A DNA stretch of 64,000 bases from Panaeolus papilionaceus (lineage: Eukaryota; Basidiomycota; Agaricomycetes; Agaricales). The position numbers and the translations under genes are program-made. Under the pieces are notes generated by a model. The model worked only from the letters and a program-made list of their open reading frames with translations. It was not told where the DNA came from and did not search any database. The stretch covers positions 271,536 through 335,535 of the forward strand of contig JADNRZ010000034.1 of assembly GCA_015501605.1 (NCBI GenBank), written 5' to 3'. Shown here in pieces: positions 25,793 to 35,990 of the stretch (position 1 is the stretch's first letter; the number at the start of each line of letters is the position of its first letter).

Positions 25793-27796
25793 TCAGTAAT
25801 GCTTTAGCTCGTCTTTAAAGACCTCCTCGACCACCAATTTGACCATATCATCGAATTGCACGACAACACCTGGATGTGGGAACAGAGTCTCCTTGCATTC
25901 ACACCATGAAATCTGTTCAAGGTCGGGGTCACAGACCTCTATATGTCGTAGGTATGACGGAGCTCCTAATCTACACTGCGGAGCACCGGTATGGCAGGAG
26001 AAGCATTCGAATATGCGGTTCTGATACGCAGGACTCCCTGTCATTATCCGCAAATCGTACTGTGTATAGAATCGCATTGCTTCCCGTGCCTTGATAATGT
26101 CAGGAATTTTGTCAGATAGCCCGTTCGAAGCAAGTGCCTTCAGCGGCATCATGAGTCCTGGATCACTTAGGATGGCATATCCTCTCATAATCCAGTCTTT
26201 GAACTCAAATTCCTGGCCTAGTTTCAGCATGGCGAACGCGTCATTCTGTAAGGCATTGAAAACGGCATCTTGAGCTTCATGTTTTATCTTAGTATCAGAA
26301 AGACCCGTCAGTGATAGCATTAACTGGGCCAACCTACATACTTACCTGTTCAAAATTCCATAAATTGGCTAGTTTCAGAACACTTGACCACTCCTCGGCC
26401 TTCAGTCGAACGCGTTTCTCCCTGCATATTTCAAATTACTCTGTTTGAATATACATTTAGATGAAATTTAGCTGTGCATACCTTTTCCAAGCCACCCTTA
26501 AGAAGCATCGAAACGCTTTGGAATCAATACCCTTCAATGTGATGGGGTTGTTCTTATGTGTGCCTTCCGGACCGTGTGGTGACATTGACGGGGTCCCGTC
26601 AGCAAACATTCGTGCCAGGTACGTCAATATGCTCTCTTGTAGGGCTGCGCACTGTACCGTAACGGGTGACGGCCATACACTTACAGCCGTAACCCGTTGG
26701 AAATCTGACTGACTACGGTACGGGTTGGATTTTTTTTCAGTAGCGACGGTACAGGACGGGTGAAATTACGGGTGTTGCTGTCCGTTACGGGTGAACGGGT
26801 AAACTTAGAATTGCAAAAACACATATATTGCACATTTAAACACAACTTCGTCGAATCAGCCTTCATACCAGCAGAGTTTGCATGTGGGGATGGGAGAGGG
26901 GAGCATTGGTGAGCCCCCCAAATGCCGCCTCGCCTCCCTCTACCCAGAACTACAAGAGAGCTCAGATTACAAAAATGTGTACATTAGTGAAATTAAAGTC
27001 ATATATTCATGTGAATATTCTGGAGATTGATTGAACTGCATCAGTGGGAATGGGAGTAACGATGTAAAGAAGGGAGAGGTGGTGAAAAAAGATATTGATA
27101 AGGGGATTTAGGTGGGTAGGTTGAAAATGGGCGAGAGAGCGTGCGGGAGTGAGAGCACAAGCAGCTGCATAGGCGAAGAACATACAGAAAACTAAGGTAA
27201 AGTGTAGAATGAAGAGCTTAGAGGAACATTCAAGTTGGTAGGAGTCCAACATACGATGAGTCAAGTCGAGTCACGTGTCCAAGAAGTGCGGCAGAGAGGC
27301 TGAGAGCCTCCCAATATGGGCTGAGAGTGTCATTCAACTCTACATCAACGGAATAAGACACTCCGTGTATCTAAGCGCTAATCATCTAGACAGTATTGGA
27401 ACTGTCAGTTGTGCTAACATTGACTGACCCGTTACGGCCGTAGGCAACCATCAACGGCCGTTTGTGAACGGTCACCTACGGGTTATGGCCGTCAGCTCTA
27501 CGGCCGTTTTTTGACTCTCAAAAATTGTCGACGGTACGGTACGGGCAACCTGCAACAGTTCCCGTAGAACCGTAGCGACGGTCACGGTGCGCAGCCCTAC
27601 TCTCTTGGGACACAAGAATAGAATGCTGTCCACCTGTACACGAAAAGCGGTATGATGTATGTTAATTTTGCAGTTTAGGGGCTAGGAGGATGACGAGATT
27701 GCCGACCTGGATGAAAACGTCCTTGTAGAAAAATTCCTGGTCAGGTGTAGGTCCTGAAATCGAGGTTGAAGAATATTTTGGGGGCACAGTTGCCAT
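25793..27796 (-). pseudogene. BTB/POZ paralogue 5, split by hAT-like element
   Basis: Exon 1 (from 27796, MATVPPKYSS, ending EFFYKDVFIQ) and the 3' exons are well preserved. The 3' part contains NDAFAMLKLGQEFEFKDW, FECFSCHTGAPQC, a downstream Cys and SWCECKETLF. The BTB core exon is broken. After a segment reading ILFLCPK, a 960-bp element (26640-27599) is inserted. Just beyond it the conserved VPGT is followed directly by MFADGTPS with missing residues and a shifted frame, so a small deletion is present as well. Downstream BTB sequence (EGTHKNNPITLKGID) remains. Both lesions lie in coding sequence, so a functional full-length product is unlikely. Confidence 0.8.
26640..27599. mobile_element. 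Non-autonomous hAT-like DNA transposon (960 bp)
   Basis: The ends are inverted repeats beginning TAGGGCTGCGCAC on the left and ending GTGCGCAGCCCTA on the right. The element is flanked by a perfect 8-bp target duplication CTCTCTTG (26632-26639 and 27600-27607). An 8-bp duplication and TAGGG-type ends are the hAT hallmark. Subterminal regions are filled with CCGTAACGGGT and ACGGCCGT motifs, also typical of hAT ends. No transposase frame is present, so movement would need a transposase encoded elsewhere. The perfect duplication suggests a fairly recent insertion into the BTB core exon of paralogue 5. Confidence 0.85.
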
Positions 27797-29428
27797 TTCT
27801 GCTGCAATATGTTGGGAGGAAAATAGCACAAAGAAGAAAGGGTTGAAGAGTCGTAACTTGGAAAACTACGGAAGAGCCGAATTGAGTACTTGTCTCTTTT
27901 TGTGGCTCATCTTGTTAAACTCAGGGGTGCAAATTTTGGTGCCTATCAATGATAGTGTCACTACTGTGTCGAGATATTCGTGTTCCTTAATCTCTTCGTT
28001 GAATTGGTTCATCACCACCAGAAAGCATACATACTCACATCGACATACATACATACTGAGGTTTATTTGGTCTCGTCACGGTCTGTTGTCTGGTCCTTGA
28101 TACATACTCAAAGCAGCCACTGTCCCAGGTCCCCACAGACAAACAAACTCTAGTTTTCCGCCACGCGACATAAACATTGCGTCCATCGAACGGTCTAAGG
28201 GTCGATATAGCCAAATGGCTGCCTAGGGCTCGGTGGATACTCCTGGAGTCCGGATGGGTATACACCTATGGGTATAGTATGCGCCCCTCAAAACCTCGAT
28301 TGGCACAACGTTGAACCTCACCACAATCCATCAGCCTCTTGCACCAACAATGTATTACTACATGGACAACAACCATTCAGTTTTATCCATGAAAGCTGCA
28401 GTTTTTGTCCCCCTTATCCTGTCATCCATCCAGACTGCCTGACCCAATCAACTATGGCCAAAAACAGCCGCCCAGATTGAAATCTGCATCATCCAGCAGG
28501 ACATTGTACTATTTTATGGATGCTTCGATGCTCAAGTCATATCGAGTAGTTTATGCCTATAATATTGTTGTGGCCATGCTCTATACCCGCGGAGGGCTCA
28601 CAATAAAACCGAGAAAAATTGTATGTTCGGCTCAAAAGTAGACCAAATGGGAGACATCCGGCATTGGCATAGTAAACTAGTCGACATTTAGAGGGTGGCC
28701 TTCTACGTTTCTGCGTTCGTGTTCCTGAGGCTTTAATTGTAAGCCCATTGGAGGTTATAAATAGTTCACAGCACTTTATTTGCTCAGCGTGAACTCGACT
28801 ATCTATGAGATTCAGCCTGCACTGGTATCACGAAGACGTCCAAATACTTACCCAGTCACGGGCAGCTATGTTTCTACAGGCCAGTCAATGGAGTCTGCTA
28901 CAAAGCCATACCTCGAATGAAAGTAAACCTTCGAATCAATGTCTATGACCAACGCAATGCATATTATTATCAGAAACCCATATGTCCAGTCCGGAATTGA
29001 GGCCACCCTGGATTCATTCGATCCCAAGCCATGCCAATAAGGACTCTCGACATTTGTTTCCCTCGCGGATCAGGTCGATAGAACATGACATTCTTTAAGG
29101 CCTCATAAGTATGTATCTTTGCGGACCTGTTGAAGAACCACTATCACTAATCACTGCCCGGTCGTTATCTGCAGATAGTATGTACTGGATGTAGGGTTGC
29201 ATTGACATACTTAAATGGATGAACAATGGTCTCATTAATTGGTCTGGCGATTGATATATACTCACATTCGACTGGAATTCATTGAATTCTAATCAGCTAT
29301 GCCCTGCAAACCAACTTCAGTCCCCTACGAGAGTTAGTCAAATTAGCGTTCTCGAAAGGTTCGAGACTGGACATATGTATAACCGAATACCTACAAAATA
29401 AGCACTTCGTCCTACGAATCCATGCAGG
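27797..29428. other. Intergenic, no supported gene
   Basis: No recognisable gene. Short frames on both strands (27843-28100, 28268-28641) are unsupported. The paralogue 5 promoter should lie at the left edge. Confidence 0.45.
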
Positions 29429-30864
29429 CTAGTCTATGGTCTTCTCAGGTAAGTGCCTCGCCAAAACCTCCGCGACTAACATCCTCGCCACAAGCACCCA
29501 ACTCTGAGCATCTCTCCACCGGTGAACAAACATAGTATTTCCGCATTTGCAATAACACCACTCTGGTTTATCTTTGCGATTTGCATGGCGCACAGGTGCC
29601 AATCTCGCGGAATTGGAAAATCCGCAGTTAGTCCTGCTGACAGTGATGGAAGTTCTCGGGCAGCAACATGGGTTATTCTCGCGACACGTAGTGCATTGAG
29701 GTTTGGAACTGGGGATGGAGAACAACGACGACAACGGGTCGATCTGAAAATCTCGAATGGCCTCCTTTATGAGAAAAATGTCACAGATTTGGTCGCCCAT
29801 GCCCTTCTCAAACAAAACCTTCCTGCTAAACATACGACCTGGGCTCACGAGGATGACATATCCCTCGATAACCCAATCCCGGAACTGGTATCGTTGGCCT
29901 AATTCGATGAGGTCCATTGGGTCATCCTTAATTTTGTCATGGACCTTGGCTTTTGCCTCCAGCCTAAGCTAATCACCTCGTTAGTAAAAAGACGTTTCGA
30001 AATGGACCATTCGTAGAGTTTTACCGCGTCAAAATTCCACTGCGTCGCCAATGAAAGGACATTCCTCCAATCCTTCGCATCCAGAGGCGTATCGGTTCTG
30101 CAACGATAAACCAACGTAAGTAAGCATCAGGTGGCCAGCTTGCAATCGCCAACTTCGAAACTCACCGCCTCCAAGCACCCTTCACAAAACTGCGGAACTC
30201 ATCAATATCAATCCCGTGAAGCACAATCGGATTCAAGTGATGCGATCCTTCTGTAATACCATACGGTGAAATCGAAGCTGTCGCATCCCGGAACATGTTG
30301 AAGAAGGTCGTCCCTGGAACGTCGAGAGGCTGTTGGGGGATAGCAAACAACGTTGTACCAATCTATATGTATGATGTCGATATCCTAATAAGAGGAAAAC
30401 ATACCATAGCATGTACTCACCCGCAGGAACATAACTTCGAAATAAAACATAGGGTCTGGTATAGCGATATCACAAAGTGAATCAAGAAAACCCCAACTGG
30501 AAGCAGCTTTGAATTTTGGTGTTGTTAGAGGAGCTGTAGTAGGCGACGACTGCGTATCTTGCTCGATGGCGGGGTCAGTTTCAACATTTTTGTCCTCGGT
30601 TTGCTTTTTGTTGATACCAGATGAAGGATCTTCACTCTTCTTTCTCTTCTTCTTCTTCTTCCGTTCCCCTGATGTTTTGACAACCTCGAGACTCTCGACG
30701 GCTAACAGGTCGCTCCTATCAGCAGGTACTGCTTCTTCAGATATATCGTCACCAAGAGCTTGTGAGTTAATTGTTGCATCCGTCGTCGGAGTGACCTCAT
30801 CTTGAACAACTAGAAAGGTATTCGGTGGAAAGTTTCCCAACGAAAACAGTCCTGTCGAGGCCAT
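29429..30864 (-). CDS. BTB/POZ protein paralogue 6 with long Lys-rich N-terminus
   Basis: This member has an extra N-terminal region of about 130 residues before the shared PDPMFYFEVMFLR boundary. It includes the basic run KKKKKRKK, a likely nuclear localisation signal. The BTB exon has FAIPQQPLDVPG, MFRDATAS, NPIVLHGID and SFVKGAWRR. The next exon has WRNVLSLATQWNFDAV, and the last has DPMDLIELGQRYQFRDW. The cysteine tail is expanded: CTTCRENNPCCC, later EWCYCKCGNTMF. I choose MASTGLFSLG (30864) as start. An in-frame ATG 17 codons upstream would add MFARRLLLGLILFPSLI, which resembles a secretion signal and conflicts with the basic run. All joins stay in frame. Confidence 0.75.
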
Positions 30865-31087
30865 GATTAGGGATGGGAAGAGGATTAAACCAAGAAGCAA
30901 CCTGCGGGCGAACACGAGGAGTGATCAGTCTCAGGCTCTTTAAGTAACAGTAGGATTATCAGTATCACGCCTCATTGTCCTCTGCTCTGAAGGAAATCAT
31001 ATAAATTCGGACAAAAGATAACGTCCACGAACAAGCTCTTGAACCAAAACTAAACATGAACTAAACTGCTGAAGCTCGTCATTGCCA

Positions 31088-32089
31088 TTAAACCAATAAA
31101 TGATCCTTCATGACTTCCGTCACCATCTTCTCCGCTACTTGCTTCCAGTCGTCGCTACAGCTACCTCCCATCCGGTGAAGGAACAGCGTAGATCCACATC
31201 TGCAACGAATTGTAACAGTTGTAATAGTGTTATAACGCTTCGCGTAGCAGGAGCAGGACTTGGGTTTGACGTCGCATTTACTTTTTCCTCCACAAGATGC
31301 GCAACGCCGCCGCCATGTTTTACCACTCCCATTGAACGTGTAATCCCCAATGGCTTCACGCATCGCGAATAGGTCGCTGACCTGTCCCTCGAATCCGTTC
31401 TCGATCAAATATTTCATGCCGAAACTAATGTCCAGGTCAACCAGGTGAACATAGCCTGCTACAACCCAATCCCGAATTTGAAATTGGCGACCAAGTTTGA
31501 TTAGATCAATCGCTCTTGAGTTTCGATTCAGCATCGCGTATAGAGCATCCTTTGCGTTGCATCGGAGCTAAAACTAGATGTTTGAGTAAGGTTTCGAGTT
31601 CCTTGGAAAAATGGTATTACACACAGATTCAAAATTCCAAAGAGTAGCCAGGGAAAACACGCTCATCCAATAGTCTTCACTGGTCGTATCGAGAGAGGTC
31701 CTGATGGAAGAAATATTCTTGGGTCAGTTCCATCAATATCTGCACGATGATAGGGAATAGATATACTGCTTTTTCCAAATGGCTTTCATGAAATGACGAA
31801 ATTGATTAATATCAATGCCTTCCAAAATGATAGGATTGGAATAGTGTGATCCTTCTGGTATGTTGTTTGAAGAGATGGTCGGGGTTCCGTCAATAAACAT
31901 TTGAGAAAATGTTGTGCCTTGAATATCGAGATGTCCCCTGGGGACCGAAAATATGTAGTTGGCTACCTTCGTTTCCACGTTTAATCAGGGAAACATACCG
32001 GAAACGAATGATATTGAACAAACCTGAAGAAAGATAACTTCGCAATAAAAGGTCTCATCCTGAAGAACGCGTGTAGGGTACATCGTCAT
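31088..32089 (-). CDS. BTB/POZ protein paralogue 7 with C-terminal Cys module
   Basis: The rightmost member of the cluster has a short first exon (MTMYPTRVLQ ... FYCEVIFLQ). The BTB exon has FSVPRGHLDIQG, MFIDGTPT, NPIILEGID and HFMKAIWKK. Next come YWMSVFSLATLWNFESV and a last exon with IDLIKLGRQFQIRDWVVAGY. The tail has RCASCGGKSKC, then KSCSCYAKR and RCRCGSTLFLHR, so the cysteine module is present but rearranged. No stop or shift was found. It ends about 370 nt from the 3' end of the chitinase gene in the same orientation. Confidence 0.75.
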
Positions 32090-32460
32090 GGTATGAATAG
32101 AGAGGTGATGTTTTGAGTCTCAACAAGACTGTGTAGTGTACTAGGCAAGCCGTTACTTATCTATCAGATCGCTATCAGGGATACCCGATTGTGAACCTGT
32201 AATATTTGCCGCATTGCTGATATTCATTAATTTTCAAGTATCGAGGCAGCTTTCACACAAGTACTAGTAGTCGGAGATCGAATGATTGTATTCGGCACGC
32301 AATACACTTTTACCGATTTCAACAAATCAAGTCAAGTCTGCCAACAAAAATTAGTGATAGTATGAATGCAGAGTGAGTGACAACATACATGAAGAGCAAC
32401 GAAAAGCATGGAAATCGGACGGCACAAGCAAAGCAGTGTCAATTGCCAGGCATCTCGACA
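32090..32460. other. Short intergenic region
   Basis: This holds the paralogue 7 promoter and the 3' flank of the split chitinase gene. No gene is seen. Confidence 0.4.
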
Positions 32461-32658
32461 TCAGCGACCTAAGTTGTGAAGCATAACGTCGTGTAAAGCA
32501 TAGCCGTCATCCTAAAGACAGAATGAGAAATAAAAAAGCATTGGAACGAAGGAGACAAACCTGATCCATAGACCAAGTGAAGCAGCCACCCATCCCGGCC
32601 TGCTTTGCATATTGAGTCTTGCTTGCAATGCTATAGGTATCGTCGTATGTCACAACGG

Positions 32659-33365
32659 TGATGAGCAGCGCGCTCATGTGACCCCGTGAATCACGTCTAG
32701 ATTCACAACCCATTCCCCACGCACGCGCACACGCACACGCACACGCATCAACGCTTACCCGTTTTGGTTGCCACGCCCCATTTCGCGTCTGCGCGAACTT
32801 CTACCGCTAACACCGTCGCTCATATCATCCCTATCAGCCGCCACGACACGAAATGGGATAAACCGACGCCACATCCCGTAACACCGCACCTCACCTTTCA
32901 AACGGACTCTGAAATATCCATTTAATTCACCTAGTAATTCAATTTTTAAACTCATTTACCATTCAACCGCCCTCTCCCCTTACTCCACCCCCTCCTTTTG
33001 CATCTCCTTTTAAGTTATTCCCTTGTTTCAAACCCTTTCTTGTGCACATTGGCACTTTCTTGTTTCGTTTCGAACCCCCCCGTAGTTGGTATTTTAGTTC
33101 ATTTTCATTTGTACTTAATTGAGAAGGCTTCGTAAAAATAAATCAGCTTACTTTTGGCCCACTTTTAAACTTAGTGTCTCAGTCTCTCGTCTCAGCATCA
33201 GGAAGCGTCGTCGGCTTCGAATCTAGTCTTATTCTATCTTCACGAAGGCTCTGTCAACCACAGAAACACCAACCCGCACCCTCAGAGCGCCCTCTGCGAC
33301 GTTGACCTCACTCCGGTCATTGAGTGTGTTTGTTTTCCGCACTTGAAGACGTTGCGCACACATCA
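32659..33365 (+). repeat. 5' LTR
   Basis: 707 bp, starting TGATGAGC and ending CACATCA. It includes a short CACGCACACGCACACG run near 32725. It matches the 3' LTR except for an A/G difference near 32869 and another near 33358. Confidence 0.95.
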
Positions 33366-35990
33366 AATTGGAGCCCACCGCGAGGGGTTTCCTTCTACAA
33401 AGCCTTCCACCGTCGCGTATTTTCATATATCGTCATCATTCCTCGTCGTCTTCGCAGTCAGACACGCCTCCAGCTTGTTGGGGCGTTCCCAGATCACTCA
33501 GAACAGTCACCGTCGTCATCTACCCACTCAGAAGAAACCGTAGTCAATAACATTCTTATTCCCCAGTCAACGTCCCAGCCAGCATCCAACGAATCATCGC
33601 CGCTTTCCAGTCTACCTCCAACACCAGTTACCCCACCTCCAGCTTCTACTTCACTCGAACTACTCGATCAGCTCAATCGCTGGTCAACGTCAGACCTTTC
33701 TCTCGATCCTCATTCCATTCCTCTTCCCTCTACGCGTCCTTCTTCACCTTTGTCACCTCTTGTCACTCTCGCTTCTCTTCCATCGTTGCCCCATCCCTCT
33801 GTTCCCCTCCAAGTTATGGCTACACCTGGTATGCCACTCCGTGGTGAGCGTGGTGCTCCCACCTTCGATCGACACCAACCATCCGACCTCCGCCGTTATT
33901 TCTCTCAACTCGAAACGCTCTTTACTCGCCATTCCATTACCAACGAGGTTCAGAAGAAACAATACGCCACTCAGTACCTCGATTCATCGCTCAGTGACTC
34001 TTGGGAATCGCTCCCTGAGTTCACCACGGCCACTGTTGTCTTCAACGACTTCAAGAAGAAGCTTTTTGATATCTACAACCAGACCTCCAATCGTTACACC
34101 ATTTGCGACCTTTATGGGCTCATCGGCGAGCGCAAGATTAAAGGTATCCGCTCCCTTACAGAGTTAACTGACTATCACCTACAGTTTAGTGGCATTTCAA
34201 AGTACCTTGTTGACCAGGGTGTCTTGAGCGCTACAGAGCAGTGTCGCGCCTATACTCAGGTGTTCAGCGACGCATTGGTGGATAAGATCATGCAGCGCTT
34301 GCAGATCCAACTCCCCAATCATCACCCATCGCTTCCATACTCCTCAGAGGAGCTCTATGACGCCGCGCGCTGGATTCTTCAAGGAACCGCAGCGGGTTCT
34401 TCTTTTACTGCTTCAACTAACATTCCAGGTATCATACCAGTTGCGCTACCATCGCCTACGCCTACACCACCATCCAGCAACTCTGAGTTCGTCAAGATGG
34501 AACAACTTGATACAATTCTTTCGAAATTTGCCCAGACAATCGTCTCAGCGATCCAAGCTAAGCCTGCAGACTCTTCTGCTAAGCGCTCATCAGATGGCTG
34601 CATGTTTTGTGGTTCCACAGCCCACTTCATTCGAGACTGTGCTGCTGTCAAGGAATATACTGCTCAAGGCAAGGCCAAGTTCGATGCTAATGGGAAACTA
34701 GTTCTCCCCTCAGGTGCGTTCGTCCCTCGCGTTATTACTGGTCCCACACTCCGTGATCGTATGGAGGAGTGGCATCGCCGCAACCCTAATCAGGTAGCGA
34801 CAGGGTCTATGTTACAAGAGATTGTACCTATCGAGGACATCTCGGAGCATAAGACAGCCGCCCCCAACTTTAATACCGCATCTTTACCCTCTAGAAACGC
34901 TGCATTGTCGCTCGAGGACCGTGTCGTGTCGCTCGAAGCCCAGTTATTCAATGCTGGGGTTCGCCAGGCTTTCCCAGTTAAGACGCGATCTCAGCGTCAG
35001 CAAGCACCTAAGGACAGTTCTTCGAAATCGACTCCAGCTCCACCAGAGGCACCAGCTCCAGTTACACCGTCTACACCTCCAACAACACCAGCTCCAGCAC
35101 CAGAACGCCCCTTCCGAAATGCAAGAGACACTGCTTATGCTCCACCAGGTGTGCGCAACTTTGGAGCACCAGCTAAGCCAGCTACGTCGTCATCAAAGAA
35201 ACCAGATCCCGCTTACAGGACCTTACCGCCTGTGTACAATGCTGAGGTTGCAGGTAAAGTACAGGCTCGTCTCATGGGTACTAACATCTCCATGACTGTA
35301 GGTGAACTTCTTTCGCTCGCTCCAGAGCTTCGGTCAAGTACCCGTGACCTCGTTTCAACGAAACGAATCCCTACAAAGGATCCTGCTGCTCCAGTTGACC
35401 CCGCCTTCGCTCAGGCATTGGATGAGGTGAGTAATTATTTGGATTCAGACGAAACTCTCGAACACTATCTTCCCTGCTCTTCCTCTCTCGATTCTTCGTC
35501 CTGTGACTTTGACCCAAGTTTACCTCTGGCGGAGGTGAACATTGGCGTTGTTGGTGTCGAGAGTTGTCCTCTTAGGACTCTTGTACCCTTTGTTAATGAT
35601 CGTCTTTACGTTGAATCGATCCTTGACCCAGGTTGTCAAATAGTGGCGATGTCTCAGGATGTCTGTCACAAGCTTGGTCTCGCATTTGACCACAAGCACC
35701 GGATTAATATCCAGTCAGGAAACGGCGAGATCAATCCATCATTGGGATTGGCTCGTAACGTCCCTTTCTGCTTTGGTGATTCCATTGTTTTGTATCTTCA
35801 GGTTCATATAGTCCGCAACGCGGCTTATGACATTCTTTTGGGTCGCCCCTTTGATACTCTTGCTCGTTCAATCGTTGAGAACTTCGAAAACGAAGAGCAA
35901 ACAGTTACCATTCGTGATCCTAACGATCCTGACAACTCTGTCACCATTCCTACCTATCAGCGAGGTTTGGGCCTGGGTTTTCGCAAATAA
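33324..35990 (+). CDS. Retrotransposon Gag-protease polyprotein
   Basis: The open frame of 888 codons begins inside the LTR; the true start is probably later, for example MATPGMPLRGERG at about 33816. The gag region contains FDRHQPSDLRRYFSQLETLF-like capsid sequence and a CCHC knuckle CMFCGSTAHFIRDC at about 34602. A Pro/Ala-rich linker follows, then an aspartic-protease-like domain with ILDPGCQIVAMS near 35620 and YDILLGRPF near 35827. The usual D-S/T-G is D-P-G here. The frame ends at TAA 35988-35990, directly after a slippery heptamer. Gag forms the particle and the protease cuts the polyprotein. Confidence 0.88.
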   Translation: MCLFSALEDVAHTSNWSPPRGVSFYKAFHRRVFSYIVIIPRRLRSQTRLQLVGAFPDHSEQSPSSSTHSEETVVNNILIPQSTSQPASNESSPLSSLPPTPVTPPPASTSLELLDQLNRWSTSDLSLDPHSIPLPSTRPSSPLSPLVTLASLPSLPHPSVPLQVMATPGMPLRGERGAPTFDRHQPSDLRRYFSQLETLFTRHSITNEVQKKQYATQYLDSSLSDSWESLPEFTTATVVFNDFKKKLFDIYNQTSNRYTICDLYGLIGERKIKGIRSLTELTDYHLQFSGISKYLVDQGVLSATEQCRAYTQVFSDALVDKIMQRLQIQLPNHHPSLPYSSEELYDAARWILQGTAAGSSFTASTNIPGIIPVALPSPTPTPPSSNSEFVKMEQLDTILSKFAQTIVSAIQAKPADSSAKRSSDGCMFCGSTAHFIRDCAAVKEYTAQGKAKFDANGKLVLPSGAFVPRVITGPTLRDRMEEWHRRNPNQVATGSMLQEIVPIEDISEHKTAAPNFNTASLPSRNAALSLEDRVVSLEAQLFNAGVRQAFPVKTRSQRQQAPKDSSSKSTPAPPEAPAPVTPSTPPTTPAPAPERPFRNARDTAYAPPGVRNFGAPAKPATSSSKKPDPAYRTLPPVYNAEVAGKVQARLMGTNISMTVGELLSLAPELRSSTRDLVSTKRIPTKDPAAPVDPAFAQALDEVSNYLDSDETLEHYLPCSSSLDSSSCDFDPSLPLAEVNIGVVGVESCPLRTLVPFVNDRLYVESILDPGCQIVAMSQDVCHKLGLAFDHKHRINIQSGNGEINPSLGLARNVPFCFGDSIVLYLQVHIVRNAAYDILLGRPFDTLARSIVENFENEEQTVTIRDPNDPDNSVTIPTYQRGLGLGFRK
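33369..33387 (+). promoter_or_regulatory. Probable primer-binding site
   Basis: TGGAGCCCACCGCGAGGGG starts 3 nt after the 5' LTR. It begins with the TGG that pairs with a tRNA's 3' CCA. The specific tRNA cannot be named without a tRNA set for this genome. Confidence 0.55.
35975..35981 (+). promoter_or_regulatory. -1 ribosomal frameshift slippery site GGGTTTT
   Basis: The heptamer G-GGT-TTT is in the correct X-XXY-YYZ phase of the gag-pro frame and lies 6 nt before its stop codon. Slipping back one base enters a frame that is open from there through 36080 and into pol. This fits programmed -1 frameshifting, which is known in many Ty3/Gypsy elements. No downstream pseudoknot was modelled. Confidence 0.7.

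Noticed and set aside
30509..30805. Plus-strand Phe/Leu-rich frame in the BTB-6 gene
   Set aside because: Antisense to the Lys-rich N-terminal region of paralogue 6.
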